In this document: piece after piece, positions 11,401 through 22,744 of the stretch
Numbering within the stretch: position 1 is the first letter of the stretch
Layout of the letters: each line of letters begins with the position of its first letter
Translations under genes and position numbers: made by a program
Assembly: GCF_910592395.1 (NCBI RefSeq)
Contig: NC_088308.1
Coordinates: 23,883,501-23,947,500 of the forward strand
Origin: Lineus longissimus
Taxonomy: Eukaryota; Nemertea; Pilidiophora; Heteronemertea; Lineidae
Reading direction: 5' to 3'
Length of the DNA stretch: 64,000 bases
Notes under the pieces: generated by a model
The model's input: only the letters and a program-made list of their open reading frames with translations
What the model was told of the DNA's origin: nothing
Database searches by the model: none

Positions 11401-14400
11401 GCCTCTTGGGGTTTGTAGTAAACATGTGCGTTAGCATGCTCAGGATGGGTGAATGCAGCTTTAGTAATTAAAATGACATAAAATGTAATCCATGGAACAT
11501 ATTTATTAATTACATGTTTCTATTAGCAGCTTTGGTAATAATCTTAATAGCTGTACCACTTGGGCCCCATTATCCCGGTGGGGGCCACACCTGATTTTTC
11601 GCTCATTGAGCTCTTACAAGCATGTGACATCTGTCTGTCAGCGTCTGTCTACTTGAACTAGCATTATCTCCATGTTAAGGCTCTCTTCCATTAATATTGA
11701 AGGGAATACTGAAGATGTTTCACCACAGCCAAGAAAAAACTGTTCCTCGGCTGACCACTTTTGGTTATTGTGAAGTTTTAGAATGACATTACATGGTTGA
11801 AATCTTGTTCATGTTGAAACCAGACGACAGATTTGATATATCTCCATTCACATAACCGAAAACCCCTCCTGACATGCTCTTTATTTGGACATCGTATTTG
11901 CTAAGCGATTGTAGTTGATGCATGGGCTGTTGAAGGGAATTTGTTTACAAAGCTTTCATGAGATTGCAACATGCGCAATGATGGCATGGCTTATCGACTG
12001 GTGCATGTTAACATGTGTGGACTCTGCAGCCAAATGAAGAAAATGGGAACTTTTAAAACAACAAGATTTGTCATTTTGGTTTGAAATTTGCCAAAAGTGA
12101 ACAACAAATTTTATTTATTAATTGATGATGAATGATAACATACGTTATTTGCGTTCCCTAAAACTTATTCACCAGAACACAAATTAATATTTTTTTGATA
12201 AATATAAGGAATCACTCCTTATCTGTAACTTTTCGGACAACATATTTGCATAGCTGTTGTGGTTTACACATTCACTGCCAGAAAAAGAGCATTTATTGAC
12301 AATGCTTTTATGACAATGCAACATGCGTTGATGTCCTCATGACAGATGGGCATTCGCTGCATGTTTAACAGACATGTGTAAAACATTGCATTTGTACAAA
12401 TGTTGGATTAATTGAACAGTGGGAGAGACTTTGTTTGCTAAGCATTTGTAATAGTGCCAAATAAACACTGTCTCAATGAGAGAGAAAAAGTGGCTGCATG
12501 TTCCCACTTGGAACATTGGTGATGCAAACATGCTGAAAACTGTTGCTCTTTTGAGCCAAAAAGCAATCAATTAGTAATGTGTAAGGCTTCAGCCATAAGG
12601 ATGGTGAAGATTAATGGAAGCTGTTGAAAAGGTGGTAGTAAAACTGAAGTGGAATGATATTCATAAGGACAGTCCTTGCATGCAAGATGTAGAGGCATAG
12701 TTGAAACATGATATCAAGCCCACCTAGGAAGCACTGAGGCAGGGCCAAGTACAAACATTCCAAGCTGAAACTGCTTTCTAACGATTGACTCTTTTGAATG
12801 AAATACATGTACAGTTGTTTGGTGGAGGGTTGACAGTCATGCTTGTAGGGTTCTCGATCCATGAGATGTTCAGCTTGCCTCTAAACCTCAACAACACTGT
12901 CCACAATCATTCAAACTCGTATACATGTATGTGACTTGCTGGTTTGGAAAATGTGATTTATTAATGCAATTTGACTTAAAGATTCGTGCTTTTGACACTC
13001 GAAGCAATTGGCAAACACACGATTAAATCTGCTGTGGTTTGTTTAGTAGCGATTCTGTCAGTCGTAGCATTGGAATGATTTGTCGGTGGTTTTGTGGAAA
13101 TCTCTAGGTCATTTTATCAAGATCTGACAAGAGATAAAGCAAATTTATCGCAATTGTTTTCCAGTTTCTCTTGTTGTTAAAATCTGCTGTTAACTTGTAA
13201 GAATTGGCTTTTAGGCTTTGATTAGAAAAATTTTCCCAGGCAAAATTTTTCAAATTTTGAGAAATTTTTTCGGTCCATCACCTCAGGGGCACACAATCAA
13301 CCTGATATAGTATCAGCAGCACTTCCACTAATCATGCTCAATTTGAGATGCGTACCGTCCAAACTCTTATCACATTGAATATGCATTACATTCAATTTGG
13401 CTCTTTTGTGGATCAGATGCACATGGTCTTGTTAATTATCAAAATTAAGAACTGATTACTCCCTAGTTGCTATGCATGAATATTCCTTATTTACCCCTTA
13501 TATATAGGGTGGTTTAAGCAGAGCAGTTGATGTCTGGGCTGGTTTGGTAAATGATCAGGATGCGTTGGCTGCCAAACTAAGGGAAGGAGCCCAATCAATT
13601 TCATGTCACTTCTTGCTTTTGACTTGGCAGATTTAAATTACCAAAGTTGCATCCACGCCAACCCTTGCTTTGATCTTTTGAATTGGGATGATGTTGTGCA
13701 TGCTGTTAAACATTCAGGAAATGGCCTTGAAATGTCCTCAGACAATAACCTGTACAAAATAATGGTTTCAGTTACCATGGCAATGATGATTGTTATGGTG
13801 ACCTTAAAATATGAAGTCAGATATTAAGTTGAAGATAATGCACTGTATCTTTAATAGAACACAGGTATCTCCTTAAATTTTCTTTATTTCATACTGATTA
13901 AGTGTGTTGTCTTCAAGAACGTGCTGAAATGATTGCCTGACATTCAATGCTACATTGGAAACTTGGATAAATCGAGAGAGTCAAAAATTGTCCTTGCGCC
14001 ATCGATCCTTAAATGATCGCATAAAGCTCTATGTGTCATGATGCTGATAGCTGAAGATGCTACAGTGAATGAAACCCTCCAACCCATTGTCAATAACTGC
14101 GAGTAATGTAAACATGATGACATCTTATCGTCAAGCCTGCCATATGACTGAGCATTCCGATCGACCATTACTCAATGGAAATCTGTCTGATTCTGTCTAA
14201 CACAGAAAATTGAGAACAAATTGTCTGTTTCTTGATCTTTGCATTGTAAATTGGCTCCGGTTCATGTCGTGTGCATTACTTGTGTACATATCTTATTGGG
14301 TTTGTCGATTTGATGAAGTTAATGAACTGAGGAGGGAAAGTTTCGTGGTTAACCAAAGCGGTGGTGGGCATAATTTCATTGGCTTGTTTCTTTCTGTTAC

Positions 14401-15835
14401 AAGTTGCATACTGTGAGCTGGTGCAGTTGTTTGTTGGCATGAATCGTGGTCCAGCCTCGGATGTGTGCATGCCCACAAGAGATGATTTCTGGAAGAGATG
14501 AGCATCGTCACAAGTGGCATGATTCTGCTGATGAAATAGCTTGCAATGTCAGTGAACAGCGACAAGCACTGCAACTCGGCATCGAAAACTGTTCTTGATG
14601 CTGTGAACAACCAGCATTTTCTATTGCTTGTTGGGTCGCCCCAACTCTCCATCCCTATTCAGCACCCCCCGCCCCCTGCCCCCTTTGCTGATGAGGAGTT
14701 ACTCCTGCTGCACAAGTCAACACTGACCACCAACAATAAAATATTTCTTGGTGATAACAACACTATTCACTTCTTTCACATCTATAATGCCAATTACCAT
14801 TAATTTGCCCCTGATAAATAAATAACGCTCATTTTACAGAAAAACCTCAGCTAGACTCCGCAGTGAAGATATTAGTTTCAAACAGTTGTGCTTCAGGCGA
14901 GTAGAACTGGATGAACTCGCTAATCAATCATTGGTCAACTGGGACTGAACCTTAAGTGACCAATATTGCAGGATTAATGCCAATCAAGGCCGTGGCCTAA
15001 ACCTCTAATCTTGTTTGACCACTTGCCTGGGAGGGCAGCATCTGCGATGCAGGCTCAACAGTTGGTTGTGTCTGCCTGATCGAAGGTACAAGAGCTTAAC
15101 ATGCTAAAGCTGTGTTTCCTGTCTGTGGCTCAAAGCTACTCAGACAACTAGCTTTCTAGTTGCAGTGGCTCGATGGTTGGTTGTGCCTATCTACAGTCAG
15201 TTTCATGTTGAAAAAAGGATGTGATCTGCAATTAGACTGGTTAATGGTCATGTGTAAGTGGGAAATTATCAAAGCTATTCTATTTCAGAACCACAAAATG
15301 TTAAATTTAAAAAAATCATTGCTTAACATGTTGAAACTTGTGAAGAATTCAAATGCTGTGTTCAACAATGCTGTGACCCTTTGATATCACTATCGGTTTA
15401 AAAGATAGTTTCACAACACACTAAAATTTCAAGGATTTATCAAAGAGTTATTGATTTTAAAGCAACAGGCAGAGTTGTTTGTATCCCACAGATGATATGC
15501 CGGCTGGAAAAGAATGCTTTGAATTAGAGCAGATCAGAGATAATGTCATGTCAGAGTGGATGCACTTTCTGGGTTTGAAAATGTTGGATCGGAAGGCAGG
15601 CGGAGTCAAATAATGATATCATCTGAGGCATTGTTTCTGAGAGTTAAGAGAGGATGCCAAAGTAAGATTCCAAAAGTGGCCATCTGACCCACTGATATTG
15701 TGCCATTTGGTCTCAATCTAAAGAGACTCCATTTTCAATTGTTGCTCCTGATCATTTTGTTATTTCATCTATTTCAGCTCAACAAGACTCTCATCGAGCA
15801 AGTCAATGTTTTAGGGACAAAGAATGTGATAAAAG
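5285..15835 (+). CDS. SDR42E1: SDR42E1-type short-chain dehydrogenase/reductase (3-beta-HSD-like), N-terminal 111 residues over three exons, 3'-partial
   Basis: Seen: coding exons 5285-5464, 5992-6087 and 15778-15835 join in phase. The protein opens with a polar tail (1-14), then a Rossmann entry VITGGGGYVG (residues 17-26) fitting TGxxGxxG (G20, G23, G26), and an acidic residue D44 after the second strand, suggesting NAD(H). The GDIR motif is at 61-64, HLASYGMSGREQLN at 81-94, and NVLGTKNV at 102-109. The ASYGMSGREQ block is diagnostic of SDR42E within the 3-beta-hydroxysteroid dehydrogenase superfamily. Known: members are extended SDRs of about 390 residues with C-terminal membrane segments, predicted to oxidise or reduce sterol or steroid substrates; human SDR42E1 has been linked to vitamin D and steroid metabolism. 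Missing here: the substrate half, the catalytic Tyr-Lys pair and the membrane tail. The second coding intron is 9.7 kb and the third exceeds 48 kb. Substrate in this animal is unknown. Confidence 0.92.
5992..6087 (+). CDS. SDR42E1: SDR42E1 coding exon 2 (residues 61-92)
   Basis: This is a phase 0 exon of exactly 32 codons between ATTTTTTTCAG and GTAAGAC. It starts GDIRNFNDV and ends ASYGMSGREQ, the signature of the SDR42E family. It is too short to appear as a long ORF and was found from the splice borders. Confidence 0.93.
7977..8044. repeat. Short inverted repeat, 11-bp perfect arms
   Basis: The arms AACTGGGAGTG (7977-7987) and CACTCCCAGTT (8034-8044) are perfect, with a 46-bp loop. It could be a degraded hairpin element. 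No target-site duplication was seen. Confidence 0.5.
9451..9594. repeat. Minisatellite, 31-bp unit, about 4.5 copies
   Basis: Units start at 9461, 9492, 9523 and 9554, each carrying CAGAGTGG and a following GAT or GTAGAAATG segment, with partial units at both ends. Copies two and three are the most alike; the last is more diverged. An open minus-strand frame runs through it because the unit lacks stops, and that frame is not taken as coding. Confidence 0.75.
10617..10819 (-). CDS. Candidate terminal exon of an unrecognised minus-strand gene (67 codons with stop)
   Basis: Seen: an acceptor CTACCTGCAG borders a minus-strand frame reading NWSCKLNLHIANVDKKTSS and ending SINLNH plus a TGA stop at 10619-10617. 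An AATAAA lies at 10599-10594, 18 bases past the stop. The patch looks more GC-rich than its surroundings. It joins in frame to the candidate exon at 10879-10964 across a 59-bp GT-AG intron. I do not recognise the protein; it has no membrane segment. Against it: the implied intron is far shorter than others here, one plus-strand frame is also open through this patch, and no upstream chain of exons could be fixed. It could be a nested gene end, a decayed retrocopy or chance. Confidence 0.28.
10879..10964 (-). CDS. Candidate penultimate exon of the same unrecognised minus-strand gene
   Basis: The exon has 86 nt between a strong acceptor TCTTTTTTATCTCAG and a donor GTGAGC. Its frame enters with one base and reads FLRRQQIVNIDGSINYE and then NTWIPTLTWSE plus one base, which is completed as Lys by the next exon. 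Phase continuity with 10617-10819 is the main support. The product is unknown. Confidence 0.25.
15778..15835 (+). CDS. SDR42E1: SDR42E1 coding exon 3 (residues 93-111 plus 1 nt)
   Basis: The exon has 58 nt between an acceptor CTATTTCAG and a donor GTAAGGC. It reads LNKTLIEQVNVLGTKNVIK and ends after one base of the next codon. It continues the family motif GREQLN directly from exon 2. The next exon must enter with two bases, probably completing Ala before a Cys, and should encode the conserved VYTSTxN block; this was not found in the window. Confidence 0.92.
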
Positions 15836-16448
15836 GTAAGGCTGAATGTGACAGAGGCAATGGTGTATTTGAAACCAACTAGCTTGTTCATCACTCTGTC
15901 TTGTATTTGTGTGATAACACTACATACAATGTAATTCCGATTCTGGATTAACTTCTTAGTTTCATTTTGAACTATACCAATAGCCTTGCTGCTTCAGGGA
16001 AGATTCACACTGTTTCGATAAAACTGTCTGAGCCATTCTCATTTGCGGCACTTCTCGTTTATTGCGACGATCAGGCAAATTTAGATGTTTAAGTTGAAGA
16101 TTCAAATGTCCCCTGGGAGGCCAGGGAGATGCAACAAGTTGTGGCTTGTTGATAAAGAGTCTGTGGAGATTTCCTCTGAGTTTAATCGTGAAATCAATAT
16201 TTGACAAATTCTGGTGAGTTTCTTTGTCAACAACGTCAACAGTGACGATATCTGAGGGTCATTTCGAAATAAAACTCTTTGGCTTTTTATGTGAGATTCT
16301 AGTCTCTTGTATTGCACCTTTCTCACTATTCTCTCTGCTTCTTGAATCAAATGTTCTTCATCACATGCAACACTGTTGTATGACATCACCCACATGTTAA
16401 CTTGCAGTTTGTCTCTTTCCAGATAAGCACCTCTGGTGGTGGAGTGGC

Positions 16449-17030
16449 TGAGTTCCAACGAGTTATGGGGTCGGCTTATGTAGATTTCAGTGTCTTGACT
16501 GACATATTTGAATCATCAAAGGCTGACCCCATAGGTCAATCATTTTGTTACCATACAACAATGCTCCACCACTGGGGGCGCTGATCGGGAATGAGGCAAA
16601 TTTGTGTGTATTCCTAGAAGTATTTTCAGCTTCAAGTGAACCCTGTGTCATCGTGGTAAATTTCTTGTTCATAACATTTGTTTTTTAACATATTTTTATG
16701 ACACTTTATCACCTTAATTAGGTTTGCTAATTAGTTAGCTACATGCTGCTCATGAGCTCAACGAGTTATGGGGTCGGCTTCTGTAGATTTCAGTGTCTTG
16801 ACAGACATGATATCGGAAACATTAAAGGCTGACCCCACAGGTCAATCATTTTGTTACCATACAACATTGCTCCACCACGGGGGCACTGGTTGGGTAGAAG
16901 TATTTTCAGCTTCAAGTGAACCCTGTGTCATTCTCGTAAATTTCTTGTTCATAACATTTGTTTGCTAACATATTTTTATAGCACTTCACCGCTTTAATTA
17001 GTTTGACTAATTAATTAGCTTCAAACTGCT
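16449..17030. repeat. Tandem duplication of a roughly 300-bp repeat with an internal inverted repeat
   Basis: Copy 1 (about 16449-16750) and copy 2 (about 16752-17030) align throughout. They share GAGTTATGGGGTCGGCTT, the segment with CATTTTGTTACCATACAACA, and an AT-rich tail with TTAATTAG. Copy 2 lacks about 30 bp present in copy 1 after the GGGGGC motif. Each copy has imperfect inverted arms; in copy 1 these are ATGGGGTCGGCTT (16465-16477) and AAGGCTGACCCCAT (16519-16532). The layout suggests a non-autonomous interspersed repeat that duplicated in place. One frame stays open in both copies, but no protein family is recognised. Confidence 0.75.
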
Positions 17031-18420
17031 CACTTTGAGTCTCACTTTATTAAATCAGAAGTATTTCATCACGGCAGTACTCATCCACCACTCAAGTTGA
17101 AGCCACAAGTGTTAGCGTTTTCAAAATTAAAGGAAAACATGAAGGAAATATTAAGTTATTACACTTGGTAGTGTGTCATATTGCCAATATGTTACATCAA
17201 GGGTCCTTTGGGGGCTATAATTGCCTGAAACCTGCATCGGAAAACACATACACTCTTCTTCTTGTATGCTGCATTGATGTTTGCCAGTTTTGTTGTTGTC
17301 TTGTTGTTTTTCATGATAGTATGTTTCATTGCTGTACGAACTTAGCATTGATTATGTCCAAGTCTATAAAGGACTTCAGCAATGATGGTGGGAATGCACT
17401 ACCCATCTTCCCTCACCAAGTTCAAAAGCTCCTCCTTAAAGGCTCCAGTCCCCTATAAAAGGGGGCTGAACAAAATCCCCTATCATTCCCCCTTGAGCAC
17501 CCCAGGTGAAGGTTTGCATAGTGCATGATCACTGTACTGTTGCATGATCAAGAATGGAAAGGGTTATCTACCAGTAGATTTTCTTCCATTGCTAAGTACA
17601 GCAACATAGATCCTTAGCCAAACTCCTGCTTAAATATCTGCCTTTAAAGTAGCATAGAGGCAAGCTTGACAGTTTGAAGAGGAATATGCAATGTTGTCAT
17701 GATTGCATCTTAAATGGCCAAACTAATGATTTTATGCATGAACATGTGCTTGAAGTTTGCAAGGAAATGGTCATGTTTGTGAATGCATTTGTCAGTGTAA
17801 AAGCTGCAGGAATACATTTTTCGGTGTGCCTTCAACTGACACTTGCCTGGTAACAAACCCTGATATTTTTAGCAGTTGTATCATTTTGTGTCGCAGTGTT
17901 CTTGGCTGTTTTTACCAGCGGAAATTTGCGCTTGGGCAGTTGGTGATTTGAATGTTGTGTTTTGGGGAGCAGAGGTTGTGATATGATATAGGGGAGTGCC
18001 CGTGGGACTACAGCCCTAAATGCTATGACACTAATGCCTTTTAAGATAAGCTGTATTTTAGCGTCTCTTTTACCGAAAGTTCTTTACTTCATCACTTTAG
18101 AGAACCTGTTTTAACTGACCCAGCGGACATCACGAGTCCCTACGGGTGAAGTTCAAACAGTCATGTTCCACATGAGAATAAAAATACTTAGGAAACATTT
18201 ATGGCTTACTTTATTTATCTTGGACAGGCTATTTTGTCCATCATAGGATAATCTTTAAATCATATTACGATACATATACATGTGCATTTAATGAGCGAGT
18301 TAAACTTTCTACTCGATTGTTTCAGTTAGGTTTTGAAACTCAAGGACAAAAGAATACAAAGCTGTTCTTTGCCCTTCTCCGATGATGTTACCAAGGATTA
18401 TGTATCCTAGGTTGTCACTG

Positions 18421-18913
18421 GATCGTTTCATTCGAGAAATGAAGGAAACCTCTTGTTTCTTCTTCGAAATCAAAAAAAGGAAGTCATTTCTTCCTATAAA
18501 CGAAAGAAAGCATGTCGTTTCTTCCTCGAATGCAAATGAAGGCAGTCGTTTCATTCTAGAAATGAGAGAAAACTGCTAGTTTCTTCCTAAAAAGCAAAGA
18601 ATGGCAGTCGTTTCTTCCTATAAATGAAAGAAAGCATGTCGTTTCTTTCTCGAAAGCAAAGAAAGGCAGTCGTTTCATTCAAGACATGACTTTTCTAGTT
18701 TCTTCCTAAAAAGGAAAAAGAAAGGCAGTCGTTTCTTTCCATAAATGAAAGCAAACCTGTCGTTTCTTTCTCGAAAACATAGAAAGGTAGTCGTTTCATT
18801 CGAGAAATGAGAGAAAACCTCTTGTTTCTTCCTAAAACTCAAAGAAAGTCGGTCGTTTCTTCCTAAAAATAAAAGAAACCATGACGTTTCTTCCTCGAAA
18901 GCAAAGAAGGGCA
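18421..18913. repeat. Higher-order tandem array: four copies of a roughly 123-bp block, each of four roughly 31-bp monomers
   Basis: Monomers are delimited by GTCGTTTC or GTTTCTTCC and run 28-34 bp. Four types recur in fixed order: one with CATTCGAGAAATGAGAGAA, one with CTTCCTAAAAAGCAAAGAA, one with CCTATAAATGAAAGAAAGC and one with CTCGAAAGCAAAGAAAGG. Blocks start at 18421, 18545, 18669 and 18790 and the last ends at 18913, so block lengths are 124, 124, 121 and 124 bp. The same type in different blocks is more similar than neighbouring types within a block, which shows that the four-monomer block was the last unit amplified. Confidence 0.85.
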
Positions 18914-18916
18914 GTC

Positions 18917-19072
18917 CCCTTAGGAAAGATGTCTCTCATTTTCACCATGGTTAATCCAAAATTCACCATGGTGAACTGACAGCACTTCACCATGGTGAAT
19001 GCTGAATTCAGCATGGTGAGCATGGTAAACTCCGATGTTACCATGGTGAATCTGAGATCTTTTTCGTAAGGG
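18917..19072. repeat. Cluster of CCATGG-centred palindromes bounded by inverted repeats
   Basis: At least four copies of TTCACCATGGTGAA or a close variant occur between 18941 and 19050 (for example 18962-18975), with a CAGCATGGTGAGCATGG variant between them. The block is flanked by CCTTAGGAAAGAT on the left (18919-18931) and GATCTTTTTCGTAAGG on the right (19057-19072), an imperfect inverted pair. It directly follows the higher-order array. It can fold as one large cruciform or as several small ones. Confidence 0.75.
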
Positions 19073-20407
19073 AAAGGAAGTCCTTGCTATTCTCGGTAGG
19101 TTCATCCAAACTATCAAAAACTCCCTACTGAACGTCCTCTTGAAGACTGTGGGTACAGTAGTGGCCTATGACCCCTCCCCGTTCCGATACCTTGGGGGAG
19201 TGGGTTTGCAACTTGCTCACAAAAGCAAGCGCAAAAGAAGAAGTGTAGATCCAGCTGAATCTGGTCCAATATAGTGACTCAGAGTCCCATAAAAGATCAC
19301 TATCTCCTGAGTCTACTTCTTTCAATGAAGTATTTTTGAGAATGTGCGCATCCTCTATCTGTTATTGTGCTCATCCTGAAAATTGCACGGTTTTCCTCTC
19401 GTCTCATGCGATGGAAGAAGTCCTTGAGTCCGTGACTGACAAAAGCTGTACATCGCTTTTACAACCCGCATGAAAAGCTTGGAGTGTCCCAATGCACGCA
19501 GTGATTAGTTTCTGTGGAGGGAAGAACTGGTGAATGGCTGCTGTGGAATTGTACACTGGCGGAGCTAGAAGGTCATGATCTCTGCAAAGTTGCGAGCAGT
19601 TGCACCAAGTGGATGCTTGGTTGCATCAGGAATCGGGACATACCTTTCTTATAATGGGATGTTGGGCCAGGACAGGGACCCCACTTCCCCATCATGATAC
19701 AAACCATTACTTTTTCAACAATGTTTCATCAGTGCCGAAGCTGAATTTTAGATTCATCATAGCCACCCATGTTTGAATATTCATCAACCCAGTGTAAAAA
19801 ATCAATATGCTGATAGCTTAATATAATTTAAGTGGTGATCAATGATAATTTCATGGTATTATTTATTAAGAAGTTGCACATATTGCAATTAAGAGAGTCA
19901 TCCGGTGCAGTGTTTTACGATCATAAAATTAACTTATGGTAATTATATAAAGATCGCCTTGTCACCTTTGTGTGGCCATAAAATGAATCTTTTGAGAGGT
20001 GCAACAGTTGTCTGAGTGTTATTGGCAATATCACTTGTTCCTCGCACATTTTGTGACTTATTGCTTAAAAGAAAGATGTGCTAGGGTGTTGAAATAGAGG
20101 TTTGGCTGGAGATGGTGTTACATCCATTGAGGGATTGTTTTAACTTCTACTTGATCAGATAGAGTTGTGCGTTTTAATTTTCGAAAACAACTATACCTCA
20201 ATATTATTGAACCCACACTTCTTGGTGACAGCATCATGTTTTAGCAACTACTGAGTCCCTTTCATCTGTAGGAAGTGTGTAACATGTGTTACTGTGATAT
20301 CATACTATGACCCTTTAAAGCCATAGGCTTGCCTTTTCTGGCACAAGATACCATTCAGCATCAGGAGATCATAGAGTGATGCAACGGAACAAATGTTGTC
20401 TATCTCA

Positions 20408-20476
20408 CAGTCCCAGTACGGCGCTCGGCAGTCCCAGTACGGCGCTCGGCTGTTATTTTTCAAAAGAACAGCCGAG
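20408..20476. repeat. Exact 21-bp direct duplication overlapping a perfect 10-bp hairpin
   Basis: The 21-bp unit starting CAGTCCCAGTACGGCG occurs twice without a mismatch (20408-20428 and 20429-20449). The end of the second copy forms the arm CTCGGCTGTT (20445-20454), matched by AACAGCCGAG (20467-20476) around a 12-bp loop. The lack of divergence suggests a recent event. Confidence 0.8.
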
Positions 20477-22624
20477 AGTAAGTTATTGGAACTCTCCACC
20501 TCCCAGCGGGATTTTAAGCTAGTCCACTGATAAATCAGGAGATTTACGGTATTTTTGCCAAGACTGACTCATCGCCCGCAATTACATCCACCAGTTGATC
20601 TACCCTAGCCATTCTCCAATTGCTTAACTTGTTACATTACACATTTGATTGGTTGCGTACTTAACCATGTCGTTTGAGAGTTATCAACATTTATCTGAAG
20701 AGTGTATCATCATGCAATGTTTCAAGAGAGACGTCTGATCAGCATCATTTGATTCTGACCTCTGACGCGGCTTTTTAATTTCAACTGATAGTTAAATGAC
20801 AGGCCTGGATTGGTGCCGGTGCTGGTTATTGGCATATACATAGTTAGAAATCATATAGAAAATATCACAAATTGAAAGAGACACTGCACTGTCTTTAAAT
20901 TTCTAAAGTTGTTTCTCAAAAAATGTGGTGGCGGTTTCATGGGTTGCGAGCTGATGTTTTCTTCCAAATGTACCACACTTTTCGTCTTTTTTTCATTATT
21001 GTCATGTATATTTTTAATTTTCAAAGCCCCCAGGCTAGTTGTGATAAAAATGCTGTTATTGTTATATGTGACAAGAAACTGCTAATCAGCTAATGTCAGG
21101 TATTCTATCACTCAAGAGTCAAATTGAAATTAGCTGCCTCCATTTTTTTTCTCGACGTCATTAAAAAGTTCATATCATACACTCCCAGTTCCATTGCGAG
21201 AAAAAGACAGGGTATTTGGAAAAAAATCACCTTCCATAAAAAAATTAAAGGTTAGGCCATGCACTGACTTGATAGAGAACAGTAGCAAGTTGGCTGTAGT
21301 AAGAAAATAGTGATATATAAAGAAAGCAATGGAAGATGCTAAGAACTCCCAATGTCAGAAGGTGATATCAAAATCCATTCACCTCCTCAGAAGTAACAAA
21401 GAGACCACTTTATATGTCAGTACATATGCCTGGTATCATATTAAATGGAGTGTGAGACAGCGAAAGAGGACTAACGATTCACCTTTAAAAAAGATGGTTC
21501 ACGCCGAGAATATTCTGTCAATTTGTCAATTATGAATGAATGTAATTCATGATGAGAGATGCAGTTCTCGTTCATCATGGTTCACCTCTGCAACTGCATT
21601 CTCTCTTCTTCTCTTGTTACGATAGCCAGAAGTAACTAAGACATGTAAGAAGAAAAACGCCCCACAGTGAATTAGTCACAGCTAACTCTGGACAAATACC
21701 TGGCTGCTGTTGCCCGGTTATACCTGCGTTAACTAATCAGGGACTTCGGGGCCGATTCAAACTGTGATCAACAGAGAGGCTTCAGAGGGATGGAATGCTT
21801 TGAGAAGAGTCCAAGATCACCATGGAGTGTTGAATCATACTGAAAGTCATTTCAACCAAAGTGACCGGAAATCTTGTGTTCATGTTTTTCGCATAGATGC
21901 ATTGGAGATTCTGTCACGTTGGAGTGGAATCGATAGCGGCGAGTGCTAGCTCTTTCAAAAAGGTGACATGCTAGTTAATTAAGGAGAATTGGCTATCAAT
22001 GCCCAGCGTTAGCAGGTCATTATAACTGATGATGAGAGGGGATCGCCGGACGCATTCACCGATACTTCATTAGCCAATCGAATGTTTGGTGTAGCATGCA
22101 GCGCTGAGGTTCATTTCACTCCGATTGGCCATTTCCTCTACACTTCTGTGTGTTGCTCTGTGTAATGAATGTACCAGGAGTTTCAACCAATGTAACATGG
22201 TATGGACATAAGGCGTGGTAGTCCCTTGGTGTTGAGGTGTCATTCTGAATTAGCTTCTTGGACTCGAAACGATTTTCAGTGTTTTCTTTTTTGTTTGTTT
22301 TGTGTATTTTATTCCTCTTCCTGTGGGCTTTGTTATCAGAAAAGCAGCTTGAGGAAAGTGAGAAATAATTGAAGCGACTTGAAAAAAGTTCAAGAGAACG
22401 GGAAAGAAGTCAACAGTCACTTGGATGCATCTGTTGCGTGTGTTGCTTATCGCAACATTCACAGGTGATTAACTCCACAAAAAGTGAGCATTTGCATGTT
22501 TGTAAATTCATCTTATTAAAAGGTTGAGTGTATTTTTCTTGTTTCTAAAAGTGTTTACTTTGTTTATATCAAACGTTTGTATTGGGTGCAATAACAGTCT
22601 TTACTGAATGTATTCTCCAGAGAT

Positions 22625-22744
22625 AATGGGTGATATGAATAAAGACTAGCAAATGCTTTTACTTCAATTTTGTACAGAAAGGCCTAGTGTAAATGTACAT
22701 GGAGTTTTTAAATGTACATGTAGTCTTTATTCATATCACCCATT
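22625..22744. repeat. Perfect 24-bp inverted repeat, 120-bp foldback
   Basis: The left arm 22625-22648 (begins AATGGGTGATATGAATAAAG) is the exact reverse complement of the right arm 22721-22744. The 72-bp loop itself contains two copies of AAATGTACATG. It has no coding frame. It could be a small foldback (MITE-like) element, a hairpin RNA template or a local inverted duplication. Confidence 0.85.

Larger units (their letters stand above)
6088..15777 (+). other. SDR42E1 intron of 9.7 kb
   Basis: The borders are GTAAGA and TTTCAG. It is AT-rich. Inside it are a short hairpin (7977-8044), a 31-bp minisatellite (about 9451-9594) and a GC-richer patch with a possible minus-strand gene end (10617-10964). 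Other open frames in it, including minus 9449-9766 and minus 14293-14652, are not recognisable and overlap repeats or lack supporting splice structure. From 11000 to 15777 nothing else is called. Confidence 0.75.

Noticed and set aside
14293-14652. 119-codon minus-strand frame
   Set aside because: No family resemblance, overlaps another open frame on the same strand and has no poly(A) or splice context.
16402-16584. Alternative SDR42E1 exon after the strong acceptor at 16422
   Set aside because: Joined to exon 3 it reaches a stop after about nine codons, and the sequence is part of the duplicated repeat.
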